Assembly (NCBI RefSeq): GCF_001411555.2
Contig: NC_049901.1
Location: 8,442,681-8,506,680, forward strand
Direction: 5' to 3'
Length of the DNA: 64,000 bases
DNA from: Juglans regia
Lineage: Eukaryota; Streptophyta; Magnoliopsida; Fagales; Juglandaceae
Both the position numbers and the translations under genes were made by a program. Under the pieces are notes generated by a model. That model was given only the letters and a program-made list of their open reading frames with translations, had not been told where the DNA came from and did not search any database. Below, in pieces: positions 37,251-49,820 of the stretch; the first letter of the stretch is position 1; each line of letters begins with the position of its first letter.

Positions 37251-37655
37251 TGTAAGAAAGGGACACCCATAGTGGGCACCCCTTCACCTTCTCTTGGTGG
37301 TTATGAAGTGGTTCTTAAACCACTTCATGAGACTTGATGATTGGCCATTAAGGGCTAGCCGGGGGTTACACTCAGAAGGACTATTTACATAGCCCCTCTC
37401 CCCTTTGGAGAATACAAGTATCAAAAACAAGAAATCTCTCTCTCAAATGGTTCTCTCTAGTCCCGGCATCTAGGCTGTGGAATATGTGAGTGTTACTTTG
37501 GTATTGCTACGTAGCACATTCCACCATCGATAAGGGAGATTCCAAATGAATGACGACGACGACAAAGAATCTGTGGAACAACCGCACTAGATCCTAGATA
37601 TTTACGATGAGGTAATATTGCTTCCGCTGTGTACTTTGATCTAGTATTTCTAACA
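37251..37655 (+). repeat. 5' LTR of the LARD-like element
   Basis: 405 bp, TGTAAGAAAGGGACACC to CTAGTATTTCTAACA. Confidence 0.92.
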
Positions 37656-37670
37656 TTGGTATCAGAGCCC
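37656..37670 (+). other. Primer-binding site of the LARD-like element
   Basis: TTGGTATCAGAGCCC begins at the first base after the LTR. This is the standard plant site complementary to the 3' end of initiator-Met tRNA. Confidence 0.9.
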
Positions 37671-37779
37671 GATCAGTTGTTCCCGATTTGTATTTGATGT
37701 GCGGATTGTGAGTTAATTCACTGAATTTTTTTTTGTGCCCGATGGAAAAACTTTTATTTTCTTTCGGTAACCACCATTA

Positions 37780-38530
37780 ACCTGCACTGGAGGGTATTGT
37801 GCACCCCGGTGCTATAAGCTCCGCAAAAGACACTAGAGCGCACTGTTTGGGTGCTGCCGCACGGGTATCGTATGAAGCACCTCAGTGCTGCTACCATCAC
37901 AGGTGACGGGTGCACCTCTGTGTTGCATCTACAAGGCAACAGTCAGCACCTCATGAGGTGCCTGAGTGTCTTGATGCTGCGCGCGCCTGAGGGCCATGGC
38001 GTGCACCCAAGATACTGCGGCACCAGGTGCCGATGCCGCAGACCAAGCGGAGCGGCGCGATGGTGCATTGCGTACCAAGAGCAGATGCACGCCGTCCACT
38101 GAAGTGCATGCCTAGGTGCATTGCTACAAGAGTGGTTGCACCACAAGAAGCTGCCGCGACAAGGCTGGTCGATCCTGCTAAGCAAAACCGCCCACTAGGG
38201 CGCGGTGAGTTCTGCTCCATGCAAAGCTGCACACAGAGGAGCACGAAAACTCCATTTTTTTGGTGCTGTGCGGTGCTACACGACATGCTTCAGGGCACCA
38301 GATGGATGCTGCGCTGCATAAGGCGTTGCGCGCACCAGCTGGGTCGTCACCCCAGCGCTGCTTGCGGCGGCTGAAGACAGCATGCTGCGCAGTGGCACTG
38401 TGCAGAAGCAGCACCTCAGAAACGCTGCTATGGAGCGGTGCCTCTGCTGGGAGCTTCAAAGTCGCCATTAATGGGCGCACGCTGCGATTGGCAGCGGTTA
38501 CATTTTTTTTTTCCCTTCGGTTAAATTGTT
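37780..38530. other. GC-rich segment inside the LARD-like element
   Basis: About 750 bp much richer in G+C than everything around it, full of GGTGC/GCACC and CTGC/GCAG words that pair with each other. Because of this composition, frames of 80-120 codons open on both strands in several phases. None resembles a known protein, and their mutual overlap argues against coding. It may be a structured leader in the element RNA. Confidence 0.5.
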
Positions 38531-38914
38531 CTGTAACCATCGGCTGAAGGAGGAAGATGAACAGTGATGTTCATTAGTTTGTGATGAAGTTTGGGCTGTT
38601 TTTAAAGGGAGTTGGGCCTATTTTTTTTTAAATCAAGTTCTAGGTCCGGCCCATATTTTTTGTTTTAGCAAAACCCATCTGTTTTAAGGAAAACAGTTTT
38701 GGTTTAAATTATTTATGGGCTGTGGGCTGCAAAACTATTTGTTTTATTTCGGTTGAAAAAGAAAACCCCAACTAGTTTTTTTTTAAAAGAATGCAGTCTA
38801 AAAAAAAAAAAACCCCACTGGAAGATTTGGGCCGTGAGCCCAGCAGGCACAAGTCTGCTTTGCAATTGGGCGCCCAAGAAGGTGTGGCCCTTTGGCTGTC
38901 CAGTGACATAAAAT

Positions 38915-38998
38915 TTTGTTTTACCAGTGGTGTTTTGAACCCAAGACCTCACACACAAAGACTATAAGCTCAACCATTTGGGCTAGAGCCTATTATTG
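38915..38998 (-). other. tRNA-like motif in the LARD interior
   Basis: The minus strand reads TAGCCCAAATGGTTGAGC, resembling a Pol III A box, then GTCTTGGGTTCAAAACACC about 30 bp on, resembling a B box (GGTTCRA). The acceptor stem does not pair convincingly, so this is at best a decayed tRNA or SINE-like relic. Confidence 0.25.
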
Positions 38999-41900
38999 GT
39001 AAGTTTGCTGATTTTAGTTATTTATTCAGCATGTTATTGTGGCATAAATGTTTTTTGAAATATTTTTGCATGTGATTATGGTTATTAAATACATGCTTGC
39101 CATAATATTTTTTTTGTCACATTTGTTTGGCATTTTATTTTACGTTATAAATTGTCTAGATTATTATTTTTTGGTGAATAATAATTATTTGGATCAAATG
39201 TGATGTGATCATTTTTGTACATGTATTGTGATTACATGTAAATGTATGAGCTTATTTTATCACTTGTATTGTTAGACTATTTTTTAGAACTGTCTTCAAT
39301 TTTTTTAAAATGTGATAAACTAGAGGATTAAGTAGCTCAAGTTTAATTAGTCCATACTTATGATTGGTTTAAATTGATTTCTTCAATCTAAGAAGAAATT
39401 ATTTTTACATGAGACTAACTCGGTAGATTACTTATCTTAGTGGGAGTATGGTTGAGATTGATTTGGAATTAATCTCCTATACAATATAAATTTGCGCGAA
39501 AATTAAGTTAGAAATTAATAATTAGACATTGAGGCGCAAGAGATGATTATGAAGCTTAGCGATTTTTCGATCTTGCGACGTGTATTAATTATTTTTCTTC
39601 TAACTTAGATTAAAGCGGCAAATTTCATAGATGTGTGTGTAATGATATGCGCATAGTTTAGTAACTTTGAGATAACCATGAAGAAAGCCAAGAGATTATT
39701 TATACGACTTAATCGTCGCATTAATCTCCTCCATGAGCAATAGTTGGAAACAAATAAAGATTATTTTGAGAGTCAGATAGTCTTAGACCATCATTATTGT
39801 AAAACCTCTAAAATGTCTAGAATAAAATTGGAAGTGCGCGTGAGTCGCATGCACTACGATTTTGATAGAAGTTGATGGGATCAACTATCATATAGAGCTA
39901 AATCACTATTTTACCTTTAAGAATCTTGTGGGTAATAGAAGAAATTACGCGTTATTTTTGTAACGCAAAGATTAATTGCTCCTATATTTTGAGGTTGAGC
40001 ATTATAATCTTAAAACAATTTAGATTACTCACAGATAAGAACATACTCTCTAAACTTGCTAGTATGTCTGGCGAGTAAGGATATTAAAATCTGAGTGTGC
40101 AAGCGTGTTGAGGACATTCTTGATTGGCACATTCATTTTTTTTAAAGATTTTATCAGTGCACCTTTATGGTATTAGCATTGGTAATTTTGCTCAAGTTTT
40201 ATTTCTCTTAGCGAGAACAGATAGGTTCTTGCAGATATATAAACTTTGGAGCATCCCTTGAGAGTAATACCAAGCACCTTGGAGGTTTTGCATGGCAACT
40301 GTGGCAAAAGTCTGAATAATTAGGTATGACTTATCTAAACCTAAACTAAAAATTTTGCTCGTGGTAACACTGATGCAAGATAGGTTTTAGGTTAAGATAA
40401 TTTCTCGCAAAGTTTTTTTCTTTTTCTCTCCTATAGTAGATTGAAGAATATGAAAAATATTGAGCATGCAAGAAATAAAGATATATCGCTAGTTAGCAAC
40501 TAAAACGTCACATACTGCATTTATTGCACAAAACGATGTTTTTATTAGTGCTTTTAATGCGATATTTGTGAAGCCTATATCTAATTTGTTTTAAGACTTA
40601 TTGAAAGTAGTGGTGCTAGTGAGAATTCCTAGATGTTTGAAAGTTGGATGGTCACTCATTGACTTAGTGGTATTATTTCTCGGGTGGGGAAATGATATAC
40701 TAAAATATGCCATAGAGGCATAGGATGATGGGTGGGAAGCTTGAGAAATTAAAAATTTTCTCGCTAATGAGATCCCTCTCCTTGGTTTAGTAGAGTCAAA
40801 GAGAAAAGGCAATATGAATATTTTTCTATGTGAGTTCCTAAACATGCACACTAAGGACTTTGATAATAAATATGTTGTTTCATCATATAAATGCGATCCA
40901 AATTTTTTTTATGAAAATATATTTTTCAGTTAAAATTTTTTCGAAATCGCAATCGTATGAGTTATATGATGAAAACAATTATCTCGCAGTTTATTGACTT
41001 GCTGAGAATGGTGTTATAAATTAATTATGGCGCAAAGCAGTTGTTACATCACACTTGGGTTGATGTAATATGGGTTGCAGCCTTAATTCTGATTTGTCGT
41101 CCTTAGATCGAGTTCATTCGCTTTTGAGAAAGGCTGAGTGATTATTTTGTGCAAACGTAAATTCTGTTAAAAGCCAAGAGGATCTAAGCTTGATCATTTT
41201 TTTTTGTTGAGTCAAGAAAATTACTCGTATTTTCTGGGGAATTGTGGATTTTTGTAACACTTATTTTTGGAAAGAACGTTTTCATCACATTTCATTCCAC
41301 ATTACCTTAACCTTCTTTTTTTCAAAATTCTTTTTATATAAGATCGCCGAAAATAGTGGGAGTAATTCAACAACTAGTGGGAGTATACATTTGAGTTTGA
41401 GTTAAGGTGTACCATTAGTGATAGTGACTCCCAAAAGTTATAGAATATAAGGATCCTCATAAATAGCGTGGTAGCTTTATATCAATATTTTCTCGTCGTT
41501 TAGAGACTAGAAGAGAATATTTGTAATATGGCTCCGCTAAAGGTATTGAATTCACATAGTAGGAATCCCAACATAGAATCTTAGATTCGCTTCACTTATA
41601 TGATCCAACCTGGGGTTGTTGATCTAATTGACAGGAAAAGTGGAGTTGATAAAGGTATAGATCCATCTCTTGGCACTAATTGAGTTGCATTTAGATAGCT
41701 ATTGATCGCATATTTATTGAAACTTTTCTTGAAGGTGTTAAATAGCTGATTCTCATAGGAGAATTAGATGGTTGGCTTTTGTGATGTTTAGGAATTAAGT
41801 ACCGTGAGCGCATGATTGTTGCTAGTACTATTTTGGTACAGAAAGCGAATGAATGCTGCTGGTGCTGTTTAAATGCGGCCTCAACAAACCATCTATTCAA

Positions 41901-43883
41901 AGATATCCAATGTACCTAGTCGTTTTTTTGTTATTAAACGACCTATTGAATAAATGGGATTCTTTGAACGCTGTTGACAATATTAGAAAACTGTTATCAT
42001 AAGAGATATTGCAAACTGATTATCTTAGATAATTAATTGTCGCCTAATAAGAGGTTTTCCATACTATGAGGTGATGGACATGGGTTTGTGAAAAGAAGCT
42101 CAGATTTCATGTCTTGTGAGCCTGTTTTTTAGGAAAACAGTTTCTAGGAGCTCTTGTTCAAAATCCATAGACAATTAATGAGATGGAAAATACTAAAGAA
42201 TCTAGTTTTGCCTATACTGTTTGATGTTTCCATTATGGTTTGCTCATGGGACTTAGAGATTAAGTTTTTGTTAGAGGGTAAATATGGCTTACTTGGTTAA
42301 GTGAGTTTGTGATGCGATTGTCGTTAATAGTAACGACTAGACTATTATGATTGTCTTTAGGAGCAAAGGCCCTAATCGCTTTACCCTTAATGAAAAATAA
42401 ATAATGGTTATCTCACATGTTTTTGTTGAGTGTAAGAGATTTAAATGAAACATTGAAGTCGCAAATTAAGTTTGCTGAATAACATTTGTGGTCACTTTGT
42501 AGATTCTTAAAAATCGCAGTTAGACTTGCTGACTAGAATCTACGGCTTATATTGTGAGTTTGACCTAAATGAGATTCGCGATGAGTCATCGCTGACTTCA
42601 TGATTGTGCAAATGACTTTTACATGTAAAAGTTGAGTCTCTTGGTACGAGCATGTTTTGGAAAGTTACTATACATTAGAATGCGCATGTAGAGAAATGGT
42701 CATTAAACACCACTTGAGAGTTGTGGTTTAATAATTTGTTGTTGACCATGTAATTTCTCTGTACCTCACGATATTGCTCGTCATGCACATGATACTGATG
42801 TGTTCTATGAACATGTGGCGTGATTGGAAGCATTCTTTGGTATGCACACACATTTATCATAAATTTAGGAGTTATGGTGAAAAAGGTATATTGACAGGCT
42901 TAGATCGGTTCACTCACACGAGCGATCGCCTTAGGCGCTACAAAGAGGTAGCGAGCAAAGATGAGACAATGTGTTACTCGGTACTTGTCCGGAGAGGGAT
43001 AAATTAGAAGACACAAAAGATATGTTGCCTTAGTGGGAGCTAAGATGAGGTCTAAGGACCGTGCATGGTTACCCACATACCATGTAGCCTGTGGTTTAGC
43101 TAGATGCGAGATCCTCTTTGGCGCTTTGGATAGCGAGCAAATGGAGGGACTCGGGTTAGACGCTGAGATAGTGACTAGACTAAGATCTGTACGGTGAATT
43201 GAGAATAGATATACGCTCTTTCTTTGGAAAGAGAACTCCACCGTAGCATGTATTTCATACTACATGTGCTTTTACGACCAACAGTAGAGGTGAGTGAATG
43301 ATTCCCTGCTTCCTCACCGTGTGAGTCCTGTAGGTCATAATTGATGACCTTAATTTATTTATGCCCTTAGGAGACCTTTGACTATGTCACAAGGTTGATG
43401 TTTTAGTGTCTGCTACTTTGGCATGTTATCTATGACCATGAATAATGCGGTCTAAAGAGGCATTGCTGGGAAAGCGACTGGACTAAAACTAAATGACATG
43501 AGCGTGAAGGGAAGACTATTTGGTAACACATCGATAATGGTGTGTACTCATTGCCGGCAAGTTATGTTGCTTCTTGGGAGTTGCAATATAACTGTGAGTA
43601 CATCATGTTTTATGGAGATTGAGCATTGCTCTGAGTCATTTGGACTCGAGAGGGATTAGAGATGCTTAGTTTGATGTGACCAAATGAGTCGGGGCATAAC
43701 GAGACACTTTTTTAGGGATGTTGCTATGCTGGTCTTCTCTAGGAGAAATTTGGTATAGTGCTCCCATTTTTCTTTTACAGATGTGCTCGATGGTCGCACG
43801 GCCTATTTGCCAGTATGAACAAGATTGAGAACATATTGAGGAATGCAGACCTGGTGTCTTGCCCACTATGTGTGAGTGGGAGA

Positions 43884-44291
43884 TGTAAGACAGGGACACC
43901 CATAGTGGGCACCCCTTCACCTTCTCTTGGTGGTTATGAAGTGGTTCTTAAACCACTTCATGAGACTTGATGATTGGCCATTAAGGGCTAGCCGGGGGTT
44001 ACACTCAGAGGGGCTATTTACATAGCCCCTCTCCCCTTTGGAGAATACAAGTATCAAAAACAAGAAATCTCTCTCTCAAATGGTTCTCTCTAGTCCCGGC
44101 ATCTAGGCTGTGGAATATGTGGGTGTTGCTTTGGTATTGCTACGTAGCACACTCCACCATCGATAAGGGAGATTCCAAATGAACGACGACGACGACGATA
44201 AAGAATCTGTGGAACAACCGCACTAGATCCTAGATATTTACGATGAGGTAATATCGCTTCCGCTGTGTACTTTGATCTAGTATTTCTAACA
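43884..44291 (+). repeat. 3' LTR of the LARD-like element
   Basis: 408 bp. Same ends, with an extra GAC-type triplet near 44195-44200. Confidence 0.92.
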
Positions 44292-47200
44292 ATGATGAAT
44301 TACGCCACTTAAGCAACAAAAATACATGAGCCCCCCTCTATTGCGACCATGCCGATTATTTTTTCGGACGAATTTAGTTGCCGCTACAATGTCATTATCA
44401 CAAGGCCTCCTAGATTTTTCTCCCAAAATTTTCTGAAACCTAACTCCCGAAAGCCTTCCCAGTTCCATCGAGTTTCCTTCCTTCTCTGTCCCAAATTGTT
44501 CACATTACGATCAGCTTACTCAAATTTTCTTGTTTCTTCTTTGTAATTGGCAAGATTACGTTTCCATATCTTCTCCATTAAACTTGTATGTTTTTCTCCA
44601 CGCACCAAGGTCGTTCTTTGAAACTGGGCAACCAAGTTTCAGGTATATGAGTAGATCCCTCATAATTTGTTTATTTTGGGGACAAATAAATAATGAAAAA
44701 AGTAAAGTAATTGATCATGTGTTCACAAAATAAACTTCACGTGTGCATGGTAGTTGGGGGTGGATTTTTTTTTGGTGCACTTCATAAGAGTTTACATTTG
44801 TATCTCTACTGTTTTTTTGGATTTTCCTAAACCTGGACATTATTTGCAATTTAGTGTTTATTAACAATAAGAGGAAAGATAATACATGTATATAGGATAT
44901 TAGTTAAACAACTTAACACATGTTAGATTACTAGTCTTTCAATCCAAGTTTAAGATTGCTCAGTCTATTTAATTCTATTTAATTATAAGAAGAAATGGAT
45001 ACAAAAAAATATACCAAAGCAATCGCCAAGTTGATGGGTGATCCAAAGAGATGGGATCCAAGGAACTTGGGCAAATTCTGACCATGCTTCAATCAAGAAA
45101 TGACTCAAATGTAGTCTGTCACATATGTAGTGTGCATAGCACATACAAAAGTTGTCTGTATGATATATAGCATGAAGCTTGTACACAAGAACACTAAGAA
45201 GTTGCTTGATTTGGTGTATGTTTAGATACATTCCATGTGTATATATATATATGTTGGTACTTTAGTTGACTCATATGTATGTTAAAAAAAAAAATACTTC
45301 TTAACAACTTTATGTGCATATGTAGATGAGATAGGTTCTAAATGAAGCTTAAATATTTGTAATTAGTTGATATGGGATCTGTGTACAATTGTAGATTTTT
45401 TTTTCCTACTAGGCCTGTATGTATAATGATTGATACCTGGCAAATTGTGTTTACATTAGTAGTCAAAGTATTCCATTGCCACTCATTAAGGATAACTACA
45501 AATCAACCAAATTCCTAATCATGAGCTTACCTTGGGAATTTTATCAAAATTTTATCAAAATTGTTCGACATAAAATTTTGATGATCAAATTATTGATTTA
45601 AGATTCATGAATTTTTTATGATCAGGATGTTGGTTCGTAAAAATTAAACTGAAATATTAATGTTTATTTAAGCTAGTTTTTGAAATGTGAAATCTTTCTA
45701 AAATGCAAACAATCTCCAATATGTGTTCCCGAGTATAAATCCAATGCTCTTTAATATTTTTTGCGGCCAACAATTTGGCACGATGATATCCCAACGATTT
45801 TTTGTGACAAGTCTTGTGTATTTGAGTCATTTTGGTGATCCCCATAAATGTATTAAATGCATTAGTTGATCAATTGTCGTCCAAAGTATTTGTGATGCCA
45901 TACTTACCAGTAGAAATAAAGTTATGTTTTTTGTTGTCAAATTAATTAGTAATTGAGACAAGACAAAGCGACGGGAAAAATAGTCCATTTGTGGTGAATG
46001 AATACTTTTGTGATGAAATATATGTGCAAGGAATGAGAAGTCATTTGTGGCGCTATTTAGTTTTTGTAGCACTAGAATCTAGTCACAAGTAGGTCCTAAA
46101 GATTGAAATGTATTCTGTGTCGCTCATGTCCTCCTTTAGGGCAACAAATTACGTTGCAAACGTCAACATTTTTGCGATGGTGTTTCATTTCAAAGTGAAA
46201 ATGTTTTTGAGTCGTAGTATTACCGTCCCTTTTGCGTCGATGAGGAAGCAACGTTAGAAACAAATTGTGACACTGCAAATGGCCTTTGAGGTGAATTTAA
46301 GCATTGCAAAAAGCTATTTTTCTTGTAGTGCGTACATGAAGTAAGTACTACAACAATTTTTTAAAAATGACTTATATGGTTTTAGGATTGCAATTGAGTA
46401 ATACTTGCATACTCTATGATAGGGGCGTATAGGAACTAACCGTCACCAATGGGAATTGGCTGCCGGAGTCAGGAACTGGCCGGAATCGATAGAGAACCAG
46501 TCGACCGGCAGTAGGAATTTGCTAAAACTGACGTCGGCTGATTCGGTCCCTATTTGAACCAATGTCAAACCGCCGAACCGACTGATAGCAGATATATGTA
46601 TATTTTTTATATATGAAACAACGCATTTCACTTAATTGAGTGAAACAATGTCGTTTTGGATATGAAGTTTGTTAAAAAAAAAAAAAAATGTCATTTCAAA
46701 ATAGGGTTTAATAACCCTCCCCCATCTCTTCTTCTTCTTCCCTCCCAAGTCCCAGCTCTCTCCCGATTCTCAATTTCTCTATCTCACTTTCCCTTGACAA
46801 AAATGAAGCTGCTGCCCCCAGACCCGTTGACGCCCACATCGCCGCTACCCTCCGTTCGTTAAACCCACACATCGCCAATGTTCTCTCATCTCTCCGTTCG
46901 TCTCCAACGTCTCCATGACTCAAGGTCTACTATTTTTGTTTGCTTGTTTTAATTTGTGATTTTGTTGTGAATTTTGAGTTGACTTGTTATGCATTTTTGA
47001 ATTTTTGTAAATTTTGAGTTGATTTGTTTTGAATTTGTGATATGAATTTGGGGATGGGTTAATCATCAATGAACCGACCGTCAAATCGATTAGCACTGGC
47101 CGTAAGATTCTGGCCAGTTCTCTCCCTCCCTGTCGGCTGATTTTGATTGGCATCATAGATCTAAAAAACTATCGATTTTCAGCCCTACTTTGTGATTATA

Positions 47201-47754
47201 TATAACATTACGTAGCTTTTTATTGCCAAGAAAATAACCCTAGTAGCATGCTGCTCCCTCTCCCTTCCCCGACTCCCTAGTTCCCCATCCCCACAAAACC
47301 AAGTACCAACACAAGGATCCCTCACCCCTCAAGCCTCTCTCTTCTCTTAGCACTTTTCTTCCCCCAATCTTCTTTCTCTCTCTTATGGATATATCCGCCA
47401 TTGACAAAGTTCTCTTATCCTCTCATCTCAATATATTGATCCCCATAGTCAAATTTTTTCTTTTTTTATTTCCACCGAAGCATGCGGTTCACGCGCCTCC
47501 TTATGGGGCAATGACATGCATGAGTCACACACACCTCTAACACATTCTAGCAATTCTTCAACTTACAAAATAATAATAATATTAAAAATAATTTTTTAAT
47601 AATTTTTTATTTAATTTTTATCTCTTATTTCAACACATATTATCTCAACTCATTAACCAAATCTAACCTATGTCCACTTCAAATACACAAGTTTAGATAG
47701 GAATTGTGAGGAGACATTGATCCAAACTCTGCAAACCAATGTTGCACTCCTATA

Positions 47755-48065
47755 TTAAAATGGGACGTCAATAATTGATATAATTAGATATCTTTTTATG
47801 ATTAAAAAAAGAGAAACAAAAAACCGACGAAGATGACGACGATTGGGATGGACCGACCAGCCACTCCAAGAGTGACGTTCAACCATTGGGGGATGGACCG
47901 ATCAGCCACTCCAAAAGTAACGTTACAATCCCAAATTTAAAAGTGACGTCAATAATTGATATAATTAAAAGCTTTGTTGATTTTAAAAAATTAAATAAAT
48001 AAAGCAACCATTTGGATGGACAGATCAGCCACTCCAAAAGTGGATCCGGCATCCCACAGGGCCAC
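47755..48065. repeat. Imperfect tandem duplication, about 180 bp unit
   Basis: GACGTCAATAATTGATATAA recurs at about 47765 and 47945. The phrase GATCAGCCACTCCAAAAG (or GACCAGCCACTCCAAGAG) recurs near 47857, 47900 and 48025. Confidence 0.6.
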
Positions 48066-48487
48066 ACCGACAGTCCTAGTAGACTAGTATGTACGTGTCA
48101 TGCTAATTAAACAAGTCGTATGCAAGTATGATTATAAATTTAGAGCGTTGCTAAAAAAGGAAAAAAAATAAAGAAAAAATAAAGAAAGAAAAGGGGTCAG
48201 TCTTGTGATTGGGCGATTGACTTTATGGGCTAATAAAACCAATTCTAAAATCCCAAACATAACACTTAATTGACTTTTAAATTGCCTTATTAATGAACTA
48301 AATAAATAAATAAATAAAAACTAATGATGAGAATGGGAGTGCCCAAATCTCATCACTTCTTTTAAATATTTTATTTTCTTAAATCTCAGACTACCTGAAA
48401 AAAATCTAAAATACAGAATAATAAATAGATCTTAAAAAAAGGATTAATTAAACTCTTTTTTAAATACATCTATATATTGCGATCTAA

Positions 48488-48707
48488 GGGCAGGTTTGAG
48501 GTCAAAAATAAAACATAAAATTCTCATCTCATCTCATCTCATCATTACACCTTTTTTAAATTCTCATATAAAATATAATAAACAATTCAACTTTTTCAAA
48601 TCTCAATACATATTTTTTAAATCTCAAAACAATAATAATACTAAAACTTAATATTTTAAACTTTAAAATAAAACACAAAATTCTCATCTCACCCCCCAAA
48701 CCTACCC
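48488..48707. repeat. GATGAG-type MITE upstream of the TBL gene
   Basis: GGGCAGGTTTGAGG on the left pairs with CCCCAAACCTACCC on the right. The core carries TTCTCATCTCATCTCATC and CAATTCAACTTTTTCAAATC. Confidence 0.65.
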
Positions 48708-49230
48708 AAAGACACTTAAGAGACAGTAGGATGATTTCTGTGTGTTTCCAAGGATGAATTTCAAAGAAACTCCGACTCCGTTAAATAAGTGCAGATCTAA
48801 CCGAACTCAAACTTGCGTGTATCGAAGAAACACAAGCAACTCAGTTTTGTTGTTTTTTTAGGTTGCAATTACCGGTCTTCCCGTGTTTAACAGAGTCGGT
48901 CCGAAGCGTATGGCGTATGTACTATGTAGCTTTTACGATTCCTCTTTCCCCAACAAAAAAAAAAAAAAAAACTAGAGCTTTCACAAGGTCTTACGTAACT
49001 ACGTTCGTGAATAAAGTAAAACTGACGAGGGAAGATAAACCATGTGAATTAAGTCACTCTCTCTCTCCCCCTCTCTCATTTGCGAACATTTCTATAGGTC
49101 TGAATTTTCCGTAGTGCCAGTTGCTAACCATTATCTACAGCATTCTAATTCTCGGAGTTTTGAGCGGATTCGCCCCTGTATAGTGCTTCTCCTCGATCTT
49201 CCTTCCGTGAAGAGAATTTCTCTTTTATAA

Positions 49231-49795
49231 AGGTGAGTGTTTTGATCTTAGATTTATGCTAATAAACAGAAAGTCTCGATTTTTGTGGATGTTTCGGGCG
49301 ATTATTACTCTGGTATTTCAGAGAAAATTAGTGATTGATTTTATTTTCTTAAATCTTTTCTCTACAAATTTGACGTTTGATGCCGGATATTGGCTTCTTT
49401 TTTCGTCCTTTGGCACGTATTGGCTTTTTTTTTTTTTTTTTTTATGATTTTTTTGTGCCACTTTATCAGCGAACATGGGATGAGTTCAACTTGGTAGCCA
49501 GAGTTTTGGTAATACGTTATTCCGGAACAGTTTATTTATAAAGGGTACTTGTGAGTTCTATAGGATACAAGGAGATTGTTTCTTGATTTGGTTACCGAAA
49601 CTTTGCGAAAAAAAGGGGCGTATTGAGAAGCGTTTTTGGAGGATTCGAAGTTCAAAGCTCTCGGAAAGAACATTTATGGTTTAGTTTGATTACAAACCTT
49701 TCATGTACGTGCATTTAAGTACTTGTTAGGAGCCTTGTATTATCTGTGGTTGATTTACTGTTGGAAGCCCCTCAATGATTCATAACTTATTGTAG
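49231..49795 (+). other. Leader intron of the TBL gene
   Basis: The donor AAAG|GTGAGT at 49231 and the acceptor TTATTGTAG ending at 49795 flank a T-rich 565-bp intron. It lies just upstream of the start codon, a common arrangement in plant genes with enhancing leader introns. Inferred from splice signals only. Confidence 0.55.
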
Positions 49796-49811
49796 GACTA
49801 GCTGGTTTGGA

Positions 49812-49820
49812 ATGATATGA
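49812..49820 (+). promoter_or_regulatory. Two-codon uORF overlapping the TBL start
   Basis: ATG ATA TGA: the TGA stop overlaps the main ATG at 49817. Ribosomes starting here would terminate on the main start codon, a layout suited to reinitiation control. Both ATGs have weak-to-moderate context. Confidence 0.45.

Larger units (their letters stand above)
37251..44291 (+). mobile_element. Large non-coding LTR retrotransposon (LARD-like)
   Basis: LTRs at 37251-37655 and 43884-44291 begin TGTAAGA and end TTCTAACA. The flanks are both ATGAT (37246-37250 and 44292-44296), a perfect 5-bp duplication. TTGGTATCAGAGCCC follows the left LTR directly (primer site for initiator-Met tRNA), and GAGTGGGAGA precedes the right LTR (purine tract). 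By eye the LTRs differ at about eight bases plus a 3-bp indel. The 6.2-kb interior has no frame longer than ~125 codons and no motif of gag, protease, integrase, RT or RNase H that I can see. A young element with complete cis signals but no proteins fits the LARD class and implies trans-mobilisation. Ancient decayed pol inside cannot be excluded by eye. Confidence 0.88.
37043..46330. mobile_element. CACTA-like non-autonomous element split by an LTR element
   Basis: The right end reads TTTTTCTTGTAGTG (ending 46330) and the left end is the near-complement TGCTACAAGAAAAA (37043 on), matching the CACTACAAGAAAA terminus of plant En/Spm elements with a mutated first pair. Subterminal DNA on both sides repeats TTTGCGAC/GTCGC/TTTGTGGCG motifs typical of such elements. 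Without the nested 7.0-kb insertion it is about 2.25 kb. It contains no transposase. A 3-bp duplication is not clear. Confidence 0.6.
46331..49030. other. Gene-free stretch between the CACTA-like element and the TBL gene
   Basis: Contains an unassigned segment with AACCGACCGTC/GGCCGG words (46430-47160), a pyrimidine-rich segment (47250-47420), an imperfect tandem duplication and a MITE (both listed). The stretch after about 48710 presumably includes the TBL promoter. No open frame has family features. Confidence 0.45.

Noticed and set aside
37754..38547. Several 80-120 codon frames on both strands that could be read as genes
   Set aside because: They overlap each other in many phases within a GC-rich segment of a non-coding LTR element and show no family features.
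44349..44733. Two 65-67 codon frames with hydrophobic content
   Set aside because: They lie inside the CACTA-like element with no signature of transposase or host protein.
46443..47156. Short frames near AACCGACCG-rich DNA resembling a leader exon
   Set aside because: No downstream continuation or splice partner. The composition suggests an old repeat.
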